Source: Streptomyces varsoviensis (GTDB lineage: Bacteria > Actinomycetota > Actinomycetes > Streptomycetales > Streptomycetaceae). From it: a DNA stretch of 64,000 nt. Below are positions 41,213 through 48,548 of this stretch, piece after piece. Position 1 is the stretch's first letter. The number at the start of each line of letters is the position of its first letter. Below the pieces are notes generated by a model. That model worked only from the letters and a program-made list of their open reading frames with translations. It was not told where the DNA came from and ran no database searches. Made by a program: the position numbers and the translations under genes. The DNA is taken from NCBI RefSeq assembly GCF_000718635.1, contig NZ_JOBF01000013.1:310001-374000 (forward strand), written 5' to 3'.

Positions 41213-41395
41213 ATGTCCAGCTTCATATGGCAGAAGTCGTCGTTCAGCGGTAGTGGCCAGGACGACTGCGTGGAGGTGGCGGCCGGGCTCGACGGCCGTA
41301 TCCATGTCCGTGAGAGCGATGAGCCGGAGGCGGTGCTGGCGGCGAGTCGTTCCGCCTGGGGGGCGTTTCTCAGGAGCGTCAAGGCGGGTGGCTGA
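41213..41395 (+). CDS. DUF397 protein, set 2, copy a
   Basis: A 60-residue protein, MSSFIWQKSSFSGSGQDDC then VEVAAGLDGRIHVRESDEP and a C-terminal helix (SRSAWGAFLRSVKAGG). GAAGGAG precedes the ATG 9 bp after the XRE stop. It is closely similar to the next gene, so it arose by local duplication. Confidence 0.88.
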   Translation: MSSFIWQKSSFSGSGQDDCVEVAAGLDGRIHVRESDEPEAVLAASRSAWGAFLRSVKAGG

Positions 41396-41422
41396 GGCGG
41401 TACGCGGCGTAGGAGGAGAGCC

Positions 41423-41605
41423 ATGCCCAAGCTCATATGGCAGAAGTCGTCGTACAGCACCAGCGGGCAGGATGACTGCGTCGAGGTGGCGGTTGGGCCC
41501 GACGGTCGTATTCGTGTCCGTGAGAGCGATGCCCCGGATGTGGTACTGGCGGCGAGTCGTTCTGCCTGGGGGGCGTTGCTCAAGAGCATCAAAGCAGGTG
41601 GCTGA
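41423..41605 (+). CDS. DUF397 protein, set 2, copy b
   Basis: A 60-residue near-twin of copy a (MPKLIWQKSSYSTSGQDDC, VEVAVGPDGRIRVRESDAP, SRSAWGALLKSIKAGG). It has its own AGGAGGA ribosome site, 27 bp after copy a. Differences concentrate near the N-terminus and at a few surface positions, which may set partner specificity. Confidence 0.88.
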   Translation: MPKLIWQKSSYSTSGQDDCVEVAVGPDGRIRVRESDAPDVVLAASRSAWGALLKSIKAGG

Positions 41606-41632
41606 GGCGGTACGCGTCGTGAAAGGAAGGCC

Positions 41633-41821
41633 ATGCCAGAGCCTCGTCAGTGGCAGAAGTCGAGCTTCAGCGGAGGCAGCACCAACGGTGAGTGCGTCGA
41701 AGTAGCGGCCGGGCTCGACGGCCGTATCCGTGTCCGTGAGAGCGACGCCCCAGACACCGTACTGGCGGCCGACCGCGCCGCCTGGAGCGCGTTCCTCAAG
41801 GCCGTCAAAGCCGAGAGCTGA
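41633..41821 (+). CDS. DUF397 protein, set 2, copy c
   Basis: A 62-residue, more diverged third copy (MPEPRQWQKSSFSGGSTNGE then CVEVAAGLDGRIRVRESDAP, RAAWSAFLKAVKAES). GAAAGGAAGG lies upstream. It is the last gene before the shared terminator with nrdB. Confidence 0.88.
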   Translation: MPEPRQWQKSSFSGGSTNGECVEVAAGLDGRIRVRESDAPDTVLAADRAAWSAFLKAVKAES

Positions 41822-41870
41822 GCCGCCGACGCGCCGGCGGGGGCATCCCCCAGCCGGCGCGTCGGCTCAG
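41818..41870. terminator. Bidirectional terminator, DUF397 / nrdB
   Basis: Left arm from 41818 and right arm to 41870 pair over 18 bp with one 3-nt bulge, closing on a GGGGGCATCCCCC apex. It lies between the convergent DUF397 copy c and nrdB stops. Confidence 0.75.
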
Positions 41871-41872
41871 CC

Positions 41873-41895
41873 CGGTCCCGTACGGAACGGGACCG
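41873..41895 (-). terminator. Second hairpin next to the nrdB stop
   Basis: CGGTCCCGT-ACGGA-ACGGGACCG, a perfect 9-bp stem, lies directly after the nrdB stop codon in its direction of transcription. Confidence 0.65.
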
Positions 41896-41896
41896 A

Positions 41897-42979
41897 TCAG
41901 AAGTCGTCGTCGAAGGAGACCGAGCCCTCCACCGCCGTCTGGTAAGCAGACGCGCGGCGCTCGAAGAAGTTCGTCAGTTCCTGGACGTTCTGGAGTTCCA
42001 TGAAGGAGAAGGGGTTCTCCGAGCCGTAGACGGGCGGGAAGCCGAGGCGCTGGAGGCGCTGGTCGGCTACGCACTGGAGGTACTCGCGCATGGAGTCGGT
42101 GTTCATGCCGGGGAGGCCGTCGCCGCACAGGTCGCGGCCGAATTGGAGTTCCGCCTCGACGGCCTCCTTGAGCATGGCGGTGACCTGGTGTTCCAGCTCG
42201 TCGTCGAAGAGGTCCGGCTCCTCTTCGCGGACGGTGTCGACGACCGAGAACGCGAAGTTCATATGCATCGTCTCGTCGCGGAAAACCCAGTTGGTTCCGG
42301 TGGCGAGGCCGTGCAGGAGGCCGCGGGAGCGGAACCAGTAGACGTAGGCGAAGGCGCCGTAGAAGAACAGGCCCTCGATGCACGCCGCGAAGCAGATGAG
42401 GTTGAGCAGGAAGCGGCGGCGGTCGGCCTTCGACTCCAGGCGGTCGATGTTCTCGACGGAGTCCATCCACTTGAAGCAGAACTGCGCCTTCTCCCGGATG
42501 GACGGGATGTTCTCGACGGCGGCGAACGCCGCCGCGCGGTCCTCCGGGTCGGGGAGGTAGGTGTCGAGCAGCGTCAGATAGAACTGGACGTGCACGGCCT
42601 CCTCGAAGAGCTGCCGCGACAAGTACAGCCGGGCCTCGGGGGAGTTGATGTGCTTGTAGAGCGTCAGGACGAGGTTGTTCGCCACGATCGAGTCGCCGGT
42701 CGCGAAGAACGCGACGAGCCGGCCGATCATGTGCTGCTCGCCCGGCGACAGCTTGGCGAGGTCGGCGACGTCGGAGTGGAGGTCGACCTCCTCGACGGTC
42801 CAGGTGTTCTTGATCGCGTCGCGGTAGCGGTCGTAGAAGTCCGGGTAGCGCATCGGGCGCAGGGTCAGCTCGAAGCCCGGGTCGAGGAGGTTCTTGGTGC
42901 CGGTGGTGGCAGTGGTGGCGGTGTGGGTGGCCGCGGCGCCGGTGTCGGGGGACGCGTTCTTCTCGGGTGCGGTGGTCAT
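41897..42979 (-). CDS. nrdB: Class Ia ribonucleotide reductase, small (radical) subunit
   Basis: A 360-residue di-iron subunit that carries the tyrosyl radical for aerobic dNTP synthesis. Metal-ligand segments are FEEAVHVQFYL, CIEGLFFYGAFAYVYWF and FRDETMHMNFAF. The N-terminal ~30 residues are a Thr/Ala-rich variable leader (TAPEKNASPDTG...). ATG 42979 lies 2 bp after the nrdA stop, so the two are co-translated. In S. coelicolor (SCO5225/SCO5226) the operon has a third gene, nrdS; here the next genes are convergent DUF397 genes, so nrdS is absent at this position. Confidence 0.94.
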   Translation of the reverse strand: MTTAPEKNASPDTGAAATHTATTATTGTKNLLDPGFELTLRPMRYPDFYDRYRDAIKNTWTVEEVDLHSDVADLAKLSPGEQHMIGRLVAFFATGDSIVANNLVLTLYKHINSPEARLYLSRQLFEEAVHVQFYLTLLDTYLPDPEDRAAAFAAVENIPSIREKAQFCFKWMDSVENIDRLESKADRRRFLLNLICFAACIEGLFFYGAFAYVYWFRSRGLLHGLATGTNWVFRDETMHMNFAFSVVDTVREEEPDLFDDELEHQVTAMLKEAVEAELQFGRDLCGDGLPGMNTDSMREYLQCVADQRLQRLGFPPVYGSENPFSFMELQNVQELTNFFERRASAYQTAVEGSVSFDDDF

Positions 42980-42981
42980 CG

Positions 42982-45462
42982 TTACTGGCACGCCTCGCAG
43001 GACTCGGGGTTTTCCAGGGAGCAGGCGACGGCCTCGGGATCGGCCGCCTGAGCGGGGACGGGGGGAGGGGTGGGGGCCGCCGCCCCGGGAGTGGGGTCGG
43101 GCGCGGGCTGCGCGCCGCCGCCCGTACCGCGCGCGGACTGGGCGATACGGGTCGCGGGCCGCGAGCGGAGGTAGTACGTGGTCTTGATGCCGCGCTTCCA
43201 GGCGTACGCGTACATCGAGCTGAGCTTGCCGATGGTCGGCGAGGCCATGAACAGGTTCAGCGACTGGCTCTGGTCCAGGTACGGCGTACGGGCCGCGGCC
43301 ATGTCGATCAGGGCGCGCTGCGGGATCTCCCACGCCGTGCGGTACAGCTCGCGGGTCTCGGCGGGGATCCACTCCAGCTCCTGCACGGAGCCGTTGGACT
43401 CGCGCAGCGCGTCGCGGGTGCGCGCGTCCCACAGCCCCAGCGCCTTCAACTCCTCGATCAGATAGGCGTTGACCTGGAGGAACTCCCCGCTCAGCGTCTC
43501 GCGCTTGAAGAGGTTGGAGACCTGCGGCTCGATGCACTCGTACACGCCCGCGATCGACGCGATGGTGGCCGTCGGCGCGATGGCCAGCAGCAGCGAGTTG
43601 CGCATGCCGGTCGTGGCGATACGGGCGCGCAGCGCCGCCCACCGGTCCGCCCAGCGCGGCTCGGCGTTCGGGTAGTGGTCCGGATGGAGCACGCCCCGGG
43701 CCGTACGCGTCGCGGACCAGGCCGGATGCGGGCCGTGCCGCTCGGCGAGGGCGGCGGACGCCTCGTACGCGGCGAGCATGATGCGCTCGGAGATCCGGGT
43801 GGACAGCTCGGCGGCCTCGGGGGAATCGAAGGGCAGCCGCAGCCGGAAGAAGACGTCCTGGAGGCCCATCAGGCCCAGACCCACCGGCCGCCAGCGGGAG
43901 TTGGAGTTCCCCGCCTGCTCGGTCGGGTAATAGTTGATGTCCACCACGCGGTCGAGGAAGGTCACGGCGGTACGGACCGTGGCGTCGAGGCGCTCCCAGT
44001 CCATCTGGCCGTCCGCGCCCAGGTGCGCCGCGAGGTTGACGGAGCCGAGGTTGCAGACGGCCGTCTCGCCGTCGTCGGTGACCTCCAGGATCTCGGTGCA
44101 CAGGTTCGAGGAGTGCACGACCCTGCCCGGCTCGGCGGTCTGGTTCGCGGTGCGGTTGGCGGCGTCCTTGAACGTCATCCAGCCGTTGCCGGTCTGCGCG
44201 AGGGTGCGCATCATGCGGGCGTAGAGGACGCGCGCCGGGATCTGCTTGACGGCCAGGCCCGCCGCCTCGGCCGCGCGGTACGCGGCGTCGAACTCCGCCC
44301 CGTACAGGTCGACCAGCTCCGGCGCGTCCACCGGCGAGAACAGCGACCAGTCGGCGTCGGCCTCGACGCGGCGCATGAACTCGTCCGGGATCCAGTGCGC
44401 CAGATTGAGGTTGTGCGTGCGCCGCGCCTCCTCGCCGGTGTTGTCGCGCAGTTCCAGGAACTCCTCGATGTCCGCGTGCCACGTCTCCAGGTAGACGCAG
44501 GCCGCGCCCTTGCGCCGGCCGCCCTGGTTGACGGCGGCGACGGAGGCGTCGAGGGTCCGCAGGAACGGGACGATGCCGTTGGAGTGGCCGTTGGTGCCGC
44601 GGATCAGGGAGCCGCGGGAGCGGATGCGGCTGTACGAGAGGCCGATGCCGCCGGCGTGCTTGGAGAGCCGCGCGACCTGGTGGTAGCGGTCGTAGATCGA
44701 GTCGAGCTCGTCCCGCGGCGAGTCCAGCAGATAGCAGGACGACATCTGCGGGTGCCGGGTGCCGGAGTTGAAGAGGGTGGGGGAGGAGGGCAGGTACGAC
44801 AGCGAGCTGGTGAGCCGGTACAGCTCGGCGACGTCCTCCAGCGCCCGTACGGAACGGTCCTCGGCGAGGCCGCACGCCACGCGCAGCAGGAAGTGCTGGG
44901 GGGTCTCGATGACCTGCCGGGTCAGCGGGTGGCGCAGCAGGTAGCGGCTGTGCAGCGTACGGAGCCCGAAGTAGCCGAACCGGTCGTCGGCGCCGTCGGC
45001 GAGCGCCTGGTCGACCAGAGCGTCGAGCCGGTCGGCGTGCGCCGTCACGAACGCCGCGGTCTCGTCCGCGATCAGGCCCTCGCGGTGGCCGGTGGCGACG
45101 GAGGCCGAGAAGGAGAGCGCGCCCTGGCCGGCCGCCTCGGCGGCGATCGCGAGGGTCAGCAGCCGCGCGGCCAGCCGCGAGTACTCGGGCTCCTCCGCGA
45201 TCAGCCCGGCGGCGGCCTCGGTGGCCAGCGACCGCAGTTCGGCCGCGTCCGAACCGGGATGGCGGCCGCGCAGCGCGGCGGCGGCGACCTTGCCGGGGTC
45301 GGTGGCGGGCAGATCGGCGGTGAGATCGGTCAGGGTGCGCAGCAGCGCGGTACCCGGGCCGTCGGCCGCTGCCTCGGCTGCCTCGGCTGAGGCGGCGTCG
45401 GCTGAGTCGGCGTTGGCTGAGACCGGATCGGCTGAGACCGGATCGGCGGGCGCGATGGTCAC
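42982..45462 (-). CDS. nrdA: Class Ia ribonucleotide reductase, large (catalytic) subunit
   Basis: An 826-residue catalytic subunit reducing NDPs to dNDPs. Signature stretches are NSGTRHPQMSSCYLL (active-site Cys), GGIGLSYSRIRSRGS, HNLNLAHWIPDEFM, SSNLCTEI, CNLGSVNLAAH and MRNSLLLAIAPTATIASIAG. The C-terminal redox pair is in ESCEACQ. An N-terminal Ala/Ser/Asp tract (VSADPVSANADSADAASAEAAEAA) is low-complexity. GTG 45462 has GGGAGAG upstream. Control is by the NrdR boxes and cobalamin riboswitch upstream. Confidence 0.94.
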   Translation of the reverse strand: MTIAPADPVSADPVSANADSADAASAEAAEAAADGPGTALLRTLTDLTADLPATDPGKVAAAALRGRHPGSDAAELRSLATEAAAGLIAEEPEYSRLAARLLTLAIAAEAAGQGALSFSASVATGHREGLIADETAAFVTAHADRLDALVDQALADGADDRFGYFGLRTLHSRYLLRHPLTRQVIETPQHFLLRVACGLAEDRSVRALEDVAELYRLTSSLSYLPSSPTLFNSGTRHPQMSSCYLLDSPRDELDSIYDRYHQVARLSKHAGGIGLSYSRIRSRGSLIRGTNGHSNGIVPFLRTLDASVAAVNQGGRRKGAACVYLETWHADIEEFLELRDNTGEEARRTHNLNLAHWIPDEFMRRVEADADWSLFSPVDAPELVDLYGAEFDAAYRAAEAAGLAVKQIPARVLYARMMRTLAQTGNGWMTFKDAANRTANQTAEPGRVVHSSNLCTEILEVTDDGETAVCNLGSVNLAAHLGADGQMDWERLDATVRTAVTFLDRVVDINYYPTEQAGNSNSRWRPVGLGLMGLQDVFFRLRLPFDSPEAAELSTRISERIMLAAYEASAALAERHGPHPAWSATRTARGVLHPDHYPNAEPRWADRWAALRARIATTGMRNSLLLAIAPTATIASIAGVYECIEPQVSNLFKRETLSGEFLQVNAYLIEELKALGLWDARTRDALRESNGSVQELEWIPAETRELYRTAWEIPQRALIDMAAARTPYLDQSQSLNLFMASPTIGKLSSMYAYAWKRGIKTTYYLRSRPATRIAQSARGTGGGAQPAPDPTPGAAAPTPPPVPAQAADPEAVACSLENPESCEACQ

Positions 45463-45591
45463 GGTGTGGCTCTCCCTCGCTCGGCGGGGGCCAGGAGGGG
45501 AGGGCGCGACGGGCGCGTACGGGCGCGACCCGGGAAAGGGCGCACCGCACGGCGTCCACCGGCCCAACCCACGAGGCCCGGACGTATTCGA

Positions 45592-45626
45592 CGCCCAGGC
45601 CGGGCATGGCGGCTCGGCCAGGGGCG
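45592..45626 (-). terminator. Hairpin after the B12 riboswitch, possible expression platform
   Basis: CGCCC plus GGCCG arms (minus strand) pair with CGGCC plus GGGCG across an imperfect stem beginning 7 nt after the riboswitch P1. A terminator hairpin at this spot would allow B12-dependent premature termination. Pairing is imperfect, so the assignment is moderate. Confidence 0.45.
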
Positions 45627-45632
45627 TACGTA

Positions 45633-45730
45633 CTGTCGGCAGGTCCTCGGACTGGTGAGTGCTTAAATGCGCACACATACACCGTTGCGGGACAGTTCCG
45701 GATTCGCACCGGATTCCCCTGCGGCGACAG
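45633..45730 (-). promoter_or_regulatory. Cobalamin (B12) riboswitch of the nrdAB operon
   Basis: On the minus strand the core GGGAATCCGGTGCGAATCCGG is followed by ACTGTCCCGCAAC and the B12 box AGTCCGAGGACCTGCC. P1 closes with CTGTCG (45730-45725) and CGACAG (45638-45633). It lies about 170 bp before the nrdA GTG. Adenosylcobalamin repression of nrdABS through such an element is established in S. coelicolor: when B12 is available the class II enzyme takes over and the class Ia operon is shut down. Confidence 0.95.
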
Positions 45731-45743
45731 CGAGCATGAGCAT

Positions 45744-45784
45744 ACATCTTGTGCTGGCGGTCGCACGCACCCCCACATCTTGTG
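45744..45784 (-). promoter_or_regulatory. Pair of NrdR boxes upstream of nrdA
   Basis: Two identical decamers ACATCTTGTG (plus strand; minus CACAAGATGT) start at 45744 and 45775, exactly 31 bp (three helical turns) apart. Each lies in a larger palindromic context. NrdR binds such paired boxes at RNR promoters, and binding at Streptomyces nrdABS has been reported. They sit immediately upstream of the riboswitch, so over or near the promoter. Confidence 0.85.
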
Positions 45785-45812
45785 TCGCTCTCCGTGCGAA
45801 GTGGGAATAATG

Positions 45813-45853
45813 TGCCGGTGCCGGTGCCGGTGCCGGTGCCGGTGCCGCTGCCG
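45813..45853. repeat. GCCGGT hexanucleotide repeat
   Basis: About six tandem GCCGGT units plus two degenerate units, directly upstream of the NrdR boxes. A slippage-prone simple repeat; the copy number may vary. Confidence 0.85.
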
Positions 45854-46775
45854 CGGCGGGGCTTTGCCCCCTGGTGGTTCTGCCACGCTCCGGGGTGCAG
45901 TTCCCCCGCGCCCCGGGGGCCTTTCCGCGGCCGGCGGGCCGCTTCTCCGCGGCTGCCGCGCCCCTTCGGCACGGCCGTCCCGCCGCTTGGCCGTGACCTT
46001 CGCGCCGCTTCGGCGCGGCTTTGCCGGCCGCTGTTGCGGCGCGGGGCTTTGCCGCCGGCGGTTGCGGCGTGGGTCCGCCGCGGCTGCGGCGTGCTTTCGC
46101 CGCGGGGCGGCATAGCGACGGACGTAGGTCTGCCACGGGCTCGGCGTGGGCCGGGCGCGGGTCCGGGGCGGGTCCGCCGGGGGTCGGTTGAGGCCCGCTG
46201 TGGATCCGGCGGAGGCCCGCCGTGGGCTGGTGAAGGTCCGCCGTGGGCCCGGCGCGGGCCTGGCATGGGCCCGCCGTTGGCCCGCCGCGGGGCCGGCGGA
46301 GGTCTGCCGTGGGCCCGGCGGAGGCCCGCCGTGGGGCTGGCGGAGGCCCGCCGTGGGCTCGGCAGGGTTTCGCTGCGGGGGCGGCATAGGGACGGATCCC
46401 TGTGGGGCCGACGGAGGTCCGCCGTGGGCCCGGCGCGGGCCTGGCATGGGTCCGCCGTGGCTCTGGCGGAGGTGGGTGCGGCATGGGTTCGGTACGGGTC
46501 CGTCGTGGGTACCGGCCTGAGCCCGGCATGGGGCCGCCGTTGGTCCGCCGTGGGGCCGGCGGAGGTCTGCCGTGGGCCCGGCGCGGGCTTGGCGCGGCCC
46601 GGCATGGGTCCGCTGTGAGGTCGGCCGAGGCCCGCCGAGGGCCCCGCACGGGCCCCGTGGTTCCGGCATACGTCCGGCGTGGGGTGCCGTGGGTCCGCTG
46701 TCGTGGTGTCGGCTTCTTGCCATGCGCGTGGGCCCGGTGTGTTGGTTGTGCATGACACGGGCCCCGCTTTTCCCT
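45854..46775. repeat. Non-coding field of hairpins and degenerate GC-rich repeats
   Basis: About 0.9 kb without a supported gene. 45854-46130 holds many small self-complementary words (GCGCCGCTTCGGCGCGG, GGGGCTTTGCCCC type). 46140-46660 is a degenerate array of about 24-27-bp units around GGAGGNCCGCCGTGGGCCCGG, at least twelve copies. Open frames run through it in several frames on both strands only because stop codons are rare. No frame shows a sensible ribosome site or protein-like composition. Confidence 0.7.
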
Positions 46776-46852
46776 GCTGCAACAAGCGTATTGACGCCTG
46801 GTCCCGTGCCCGATCCGTTGACCGTGCTCGGTCAGCGGAGTTGGCTCGTCCG
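46776..46852 (+). promoter_or_regulatory. Conserved upstream element of propeller gene 1
   Basis: GCAACAAGCGTATTGA, then 22 bases on GTTGACCGTG and GAGTTGGCTCG. The same words occur in the same order and with the same 26-bp TTGA-to-GTTG spacing upstream of the paralogous gene (48436-48514). It is likely the promoter/operator region of both. Confidence 0.65.
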
Positions 46853-46911
46853 CGGTCGGCCCGCCCCGGGCACCCGGCACCCGGCACCCCGTCACCTCAG
46901 GAGGAGACGAG

Positions 46912-48417
46912 ATGGGCAGTCACACGCGTCACGCACGTCACGCGCGCATGGCCGTCGTCGGGGCCGGGATGTGCTCGCTCGTGCTGCTGCCGGTGGCGGC
47001 GGCAGCCGCCTGGCCGGAGGCGCCGCGTACGGAACGCGCCGGCTTCGTCTCCGGCGGCGCACAGGCCGCCGGCTCCTTCGGCGGCGCGGCCATCTCCGCG
47101 AACGGCCGCTACGCCGTCTTCTCCTCGGACGCCGCGGACCTGGTGCCCGGCGACACCAACGGACAGCAGGACCTCTTCGTCAAGGACCTGCGGACCGGCG
47201 CCACCGAGCGCGTCAGCGTCGCCTCCGACGGCACGCAGGGCGACTCCTGGTCGGCGGAGCCCGCGATCAGCGCGGACGGCCAGTACGTCGCCTTCACCTC
47301 GGCGGCCACCAACCTCGTACCAGGTGACGACAACGGCACGGCCGACGTCTTCGTACGCGACCGCCGCACCGGCCAGACCGAACGGATCACCGACGACGGT
47401 ACGGGCACGAGCACGGGTACGGGCGCTGGCCCAGGGAACGCGACGGCCCGCGGCTCCCGAACCCCGGCGATCAGTGCCGACGGTACGGGCGCGGGAGCGG
47501 GAGCTGGTACGGGTGGCCGCACAGGGAGCGGGGCCCGCGGCTTCCGGTCACCGGCGATCAGTGACGACGGCGCGGGAGCGGGTACGGGAGTTGGCCCAGG
47601 GAACGCGACGGCCCCCGGCTCCCGAGCGCCAACGATCAGTGACGACGGCACTGGTACGGATACGGGGCCAGGCATCGGCGCAGGCGTTGGCACAAGGAGT
47701 GCGGCCCCCGGTGGCTCCCAGGCCCCGGCGATCAGCGCCCACGGTACGGACATGGGTAAGGGCACGGGCGTTGGAGCCGGCACGGCCCCGGGCCCAGGGC
47801 GCCCGGCCTCCGGCGGTTCCCGGGCCCCGGCGATCAGTGCCGATGGCGCTGTCGTCGCCTTCGTGTCCGACCGTTCCGATCTGGTGCCGGGGGACACCAA
47901 CGAGGTGCAGGATGTCTTCGCGTACGACCGGCGTACGCGCGCCACTCGGCGTGTCAGTGTCGCGGATGGCGGCGGCCAGGCGGACGCGGCGTCCAACTGG
48001 CCGATCGTCAGCGCGGACGGCCGCCATGTCGCCTTCGCCTCGCGCGCGACCAACCTCGACGCCGGACCGCCGCCCCCGGATTCCCCCGCCCCGGAGCCCC
48101 GCCCGTACCCCTCGTACGTCCATGACCTGCGCACCGGCCGTACGCGCGCCGCGAGCGTCGCGTGGGACCCCGTACGGAACACCGGCAGGGTCGCCGCGCT
48201 CGGCGAGGACGGCCGTTGGGCGGTCTTCGAGGGCGGCGGCCCGGCCGTGCTGCGCGGAGGCGCGGGCCGCGCCATGAGTCTCTTCCTGCATGACCGCGAC
48301 AGCGACAGCGACAGCGGCCTCGCGCCGACAGTCACCGCCCCCGGCCGGAACGTTTTCGCGCGCGGCGCCGCCCCCGGCGAGGCCGACGGCAGTCGGCCGA
48401 AGCACGGCACGGAGTAG
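46912..48417 (+). CDS. Secreted PD40/TolB-like beta-propeller protein 1, with expanded low-complexity middle
   Basis: A 501-residue protein with a signal peptide (about residues 1-33; MAVVGAGMCSLVLLPVAAAAA). Repeated propeller blades follow of the form SADGRYVAF(T)S.A.NLVPGD.N...DVF(V)RDRRTG.T.RVSV, as in PD40/WD40-like proteins. From about residue 163 to 310 the blades are replaced by five degenerate copies of GSRTPAISADGTGAGAG-type sequence, so the propeller is probably interrupted by a disordered Gly/Thr loop. The last blade is also eroded. It is a paralogue of the next gene. Probably extracellular; the ligand is unknown. Confidence 0.8.
   Translation: MGSHTRHARHARMAVVGAGMCSLVLLPVAAAAAWPEAPRTERAGFVSGGAQAAGSFGGAAISANGRYAVFSSDAADLVPGDTNGQQDLFVKDLRTGATERVSVASDGTQGDSWSAEPAISADGQYVAFTSAATNLVPGDDNGTADVFVRDRRTGQTERITDDGTGTSTGTGAGPGNATARGSRTPAISADGTGAGAGAGTGGRTGSGARGFRSPAISDDGAGAGTGVGPGNATAPGSRAPTISDDGTGTDTGPGIGAGVGTRSAAPGGSQAPAISAHGTDMGKGTGVGAGTAPGPGRPASGGSRAPAISADGAVVAFVSDRSDLVPGDTNEVQDVFAYDRRTRATRRVSVADGGGQADAASNWPIVSADGRHVAFASRATNLDAGPPPPDSPAPEPRPYPSYVHDLRTGRTRAASVAWDPVRNTGRVAALGEDGRWAVFEGGGPAVLRGGAGRAMSLFLHDRDSDSDSGLAPTVTAPGRNVFARGAAPGEADGSRPKHGTE
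47395..47850 (+). repeat. Five imperfect repeats inside propeller gene 1
   Basis: CCGGCGATCAGTG-type words recur at about 47464, 47550, 47630, 47727 and 47829 (periods 80-102 bp), separated by GGTACGGGC(A/G)CGGG runs. Each encodes (A)PAISADG plus a Gly/Thr linker, so one blade edge seems to have been copied repeatedly and then decayed. Confidence 0.75.
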
Positions 48418-48435
48418 GACACAAGCCGCAGTTCC

Positions 48436-48514
48436 CTCTGCCGCAACAGGCGTATTGAAGTCCTATGGGCCGTCCCACGCGTTGACCGTGTACGGCCGAG
48501 CGAGTTGGCTCGGT
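48436..48514 (+). promoter_or_regulatory. Conserved upstream element of propeller gene 2
   Basis: GCAACAGGCGTATTGA and GTTGACCGTGTACGG with GCGAGTTGGCTCGG repeat the element at 46776-46852 with identical 26-bp internal spacing, while the bases between have diverged. Such spacing conservation argues for function rather than mere recent duplication. Confidence 0.65.
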
Positions 48515-48548
48515 GGCCACGGAAGACTCTTGGGAGGGGAGAGTCAGG

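Noticed and set aside
29717..41821. Mobile genomic island with transposase or integrase
   Set aside because: The content looks accessory, but no mobility gene, IS ends or att repeats could be found.
45463..46900. Very long minus-strand frame extending nrdA upstream by ~475 codons, and plus-strand frames through the repeat field
   Set aside because: The extension would translate through the B12 riboswitch, NrdR boxes and repeats, and has Pro/Arg/Thr composition. The nrdA start is well supported at 45462.
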